NCBI RefSeq assembly: GCF_000510645.1
Contig: NZ_KI783301.1
Span: 1,184,705-1,248,704, forward strand
DNA: 64,000 nucleotides
Origin: Thermicanus aegyptius DSM 12793
GTDB lineage: Bacteria; Bacillota; Bacilli; Thermicanales; Thermicanaceae
Direction of reading: 5' to 3'
Shown: positions 63,493 through 64,000 of the stretch, piece after piece
Position numbering within the stretch: position 1 is the stretch's first letter
How the letters are laid out: every line of letters begins with the position of its first letter
Made by a program: the position numbers and the translations under genes
Notes under the pieces: generated by a model
Database searches by the model: none
The model's input: only the letters and a program-made list of their open reading frames with translations
Told to the model about the DNA's origin: nothing

Positions 63493-63991
63493 AAATTTCC
63501 ATTCGAACTCCCCCTCCTCTAAAATCGAAATATAGACTAGGGTTACTTTTTTGACAAAAGGTAGGGGATTGAGCAGATTAAGAAAACGTTTTGGTTAGTC
63601 CTCTACCTTTGGATCATCTTGTTATAACTCAATTTTCGCACCTTGAAAATCTGTACTAAACCTTGATAGGAGAAGAATTTTCCCTCGAAAAATTTCGTTC
63701 TTGAAAGAAAAACCCCTTTCTCGTTTGGTAAAATGGAAGTTTCAAAGGCTACCATCCCAAACAGAAAAATGAGTAATTCCATGGTACACCATAACTCTCT
63801 ATCTGAAAAGGGCCAAGAAAAAAAAGCGATCAAACGTAAAATTCATCACTCGCCCATTCTTAAGGGATAGATGATCAAGGGAGAAAAAATTTAATAAACT
63901 TTTTACATAGAGTGACTACAAAGATTTGGTAGAATAGGAGAGGATCGATGGAAAGATCGATCCACCAATCTTACATAGGGAGGTTGTACGC
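63493..63991. promoter_or_regulatory. Region between pyrE and the next gene
   Basis: About 500 bp with no supported gene. A 76-codon minus-strand frame at 63603-63833 has no ribosome binding site or family. GGATCGAT-N6-ATCGATCC (63942-63963) is an 8-bp perfect inverted repeat 28 bp before the next ATG and may be a regulatory hairpin or operator. Confidence 0.45.
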
Positions 63992-64000
63992 ATGGGGTTT
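63992..64000 (+). CDS. Start of a gene cut by the window edge
   Basis: ATGGGGTTT follows GGGAGG at a distance of eight bases (TTGTACGC). Only three codons are visible, so no product can be named. Confidence 0.6.

Noticed and set aside
63603-63833. 76-codon minus-strand frame between pyrE and the next gene
   Set aside because: No ribosome binding site, no domain, A+T-rich; likely a random open frame.

Overview
The window looks like a chromosomal segment of a Gram-positive, endospore-former-like member of the Bacillales. The support is indirect: strong AGGAGG-type ribosome binding sites, TTG and GTG starts, a YteA-type DksA/TraR protein, a YtrA-type GntR repressor, a PyrR-attenuated pyr operon in the B. 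subtilis order, and dense co-directional operons. I cannot name the species. No rRNA, tRNA or CRISPR array was seen.

Layout. 1-2.1 kb: 5' part of a TIGR01777-type NAD(P)-binding protein (minus strand) and a membrane-anchored LysM-G5-M23 protein. 2.2-18.3 kb: a copper-handling region (DUF2933 protein, YVTN beta-propeller protein, Cu+ P1B-1 ATPase, cupredoxin, His/Met/Cys-rich membrane peptide, OmpR-type two-component system, multicopper oxidase, Lgt paralogue). It is split by an accessory island (about 3.95-10.8 kb) holding a lipoprotein gene, a 26-bp tandem repeat, a dead IS110 transposase, a minus-strand ABC exporter operon and a dead IS66 element. A repeated three-part TTCAG-type box precedes the copper transcription units and is the likely binding site of the two-component regulator. 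18.4-23.2 kb: a methyltransferase, a second small lipoprotein gene behind a duplicated palindrome promoter, and a split-permease ABC exporter. 23.3-26.1 kb: a secreted/membrane redox module (stalk-domain protein, unknown secreted protein, ApbE, heme membrane protein). 26.2-33.5 kb: YteA-like regulator, nucleotidyltransferase with a degenerate phosphohexomutase domain, PAS-GGDEF-EAL protein, LspA, RluD-type pseudouridine synthase. 33.6-36.0 kb: a YtrA-regulated ABC operon on the minus strand, then a broken UPF0173 hydrolase gene.

36.7-50.2 kb is the most distinctive part: a tightly coupled exopolysaccharide operon with pelF and pelG homologues but no recognisable pelA, pelB, pelC, pelD or pelE. 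It adds a coiled-coil protein, a GT-C-like membrane protein, an ATP-grasp ligase, a polysaccharide deacetylase, a MurJ-type flippase, a family 2 glycosyltransferase, a DUF2304 protein, and an 888-residue protein fusing a membrane anchor, GAF-like regions, a HD-GYP domain lacking its HD metal ligands, a cysteine cluster and a GH114/PelA-like glycosidase domain. I infer a Pel-like aminosugar polymer system whose c-di-GMP input may come through the degenerate HD-GYP domain.

50.6-63.5 kb is the complete de novo UMP operon pyrR-pyrP-pyrB-pyrC-carA-carB-pyrK-pyrD-pyrF-pyrE, with PyrR attenuators before pyrR and before pyrB. The last bases start another gene.
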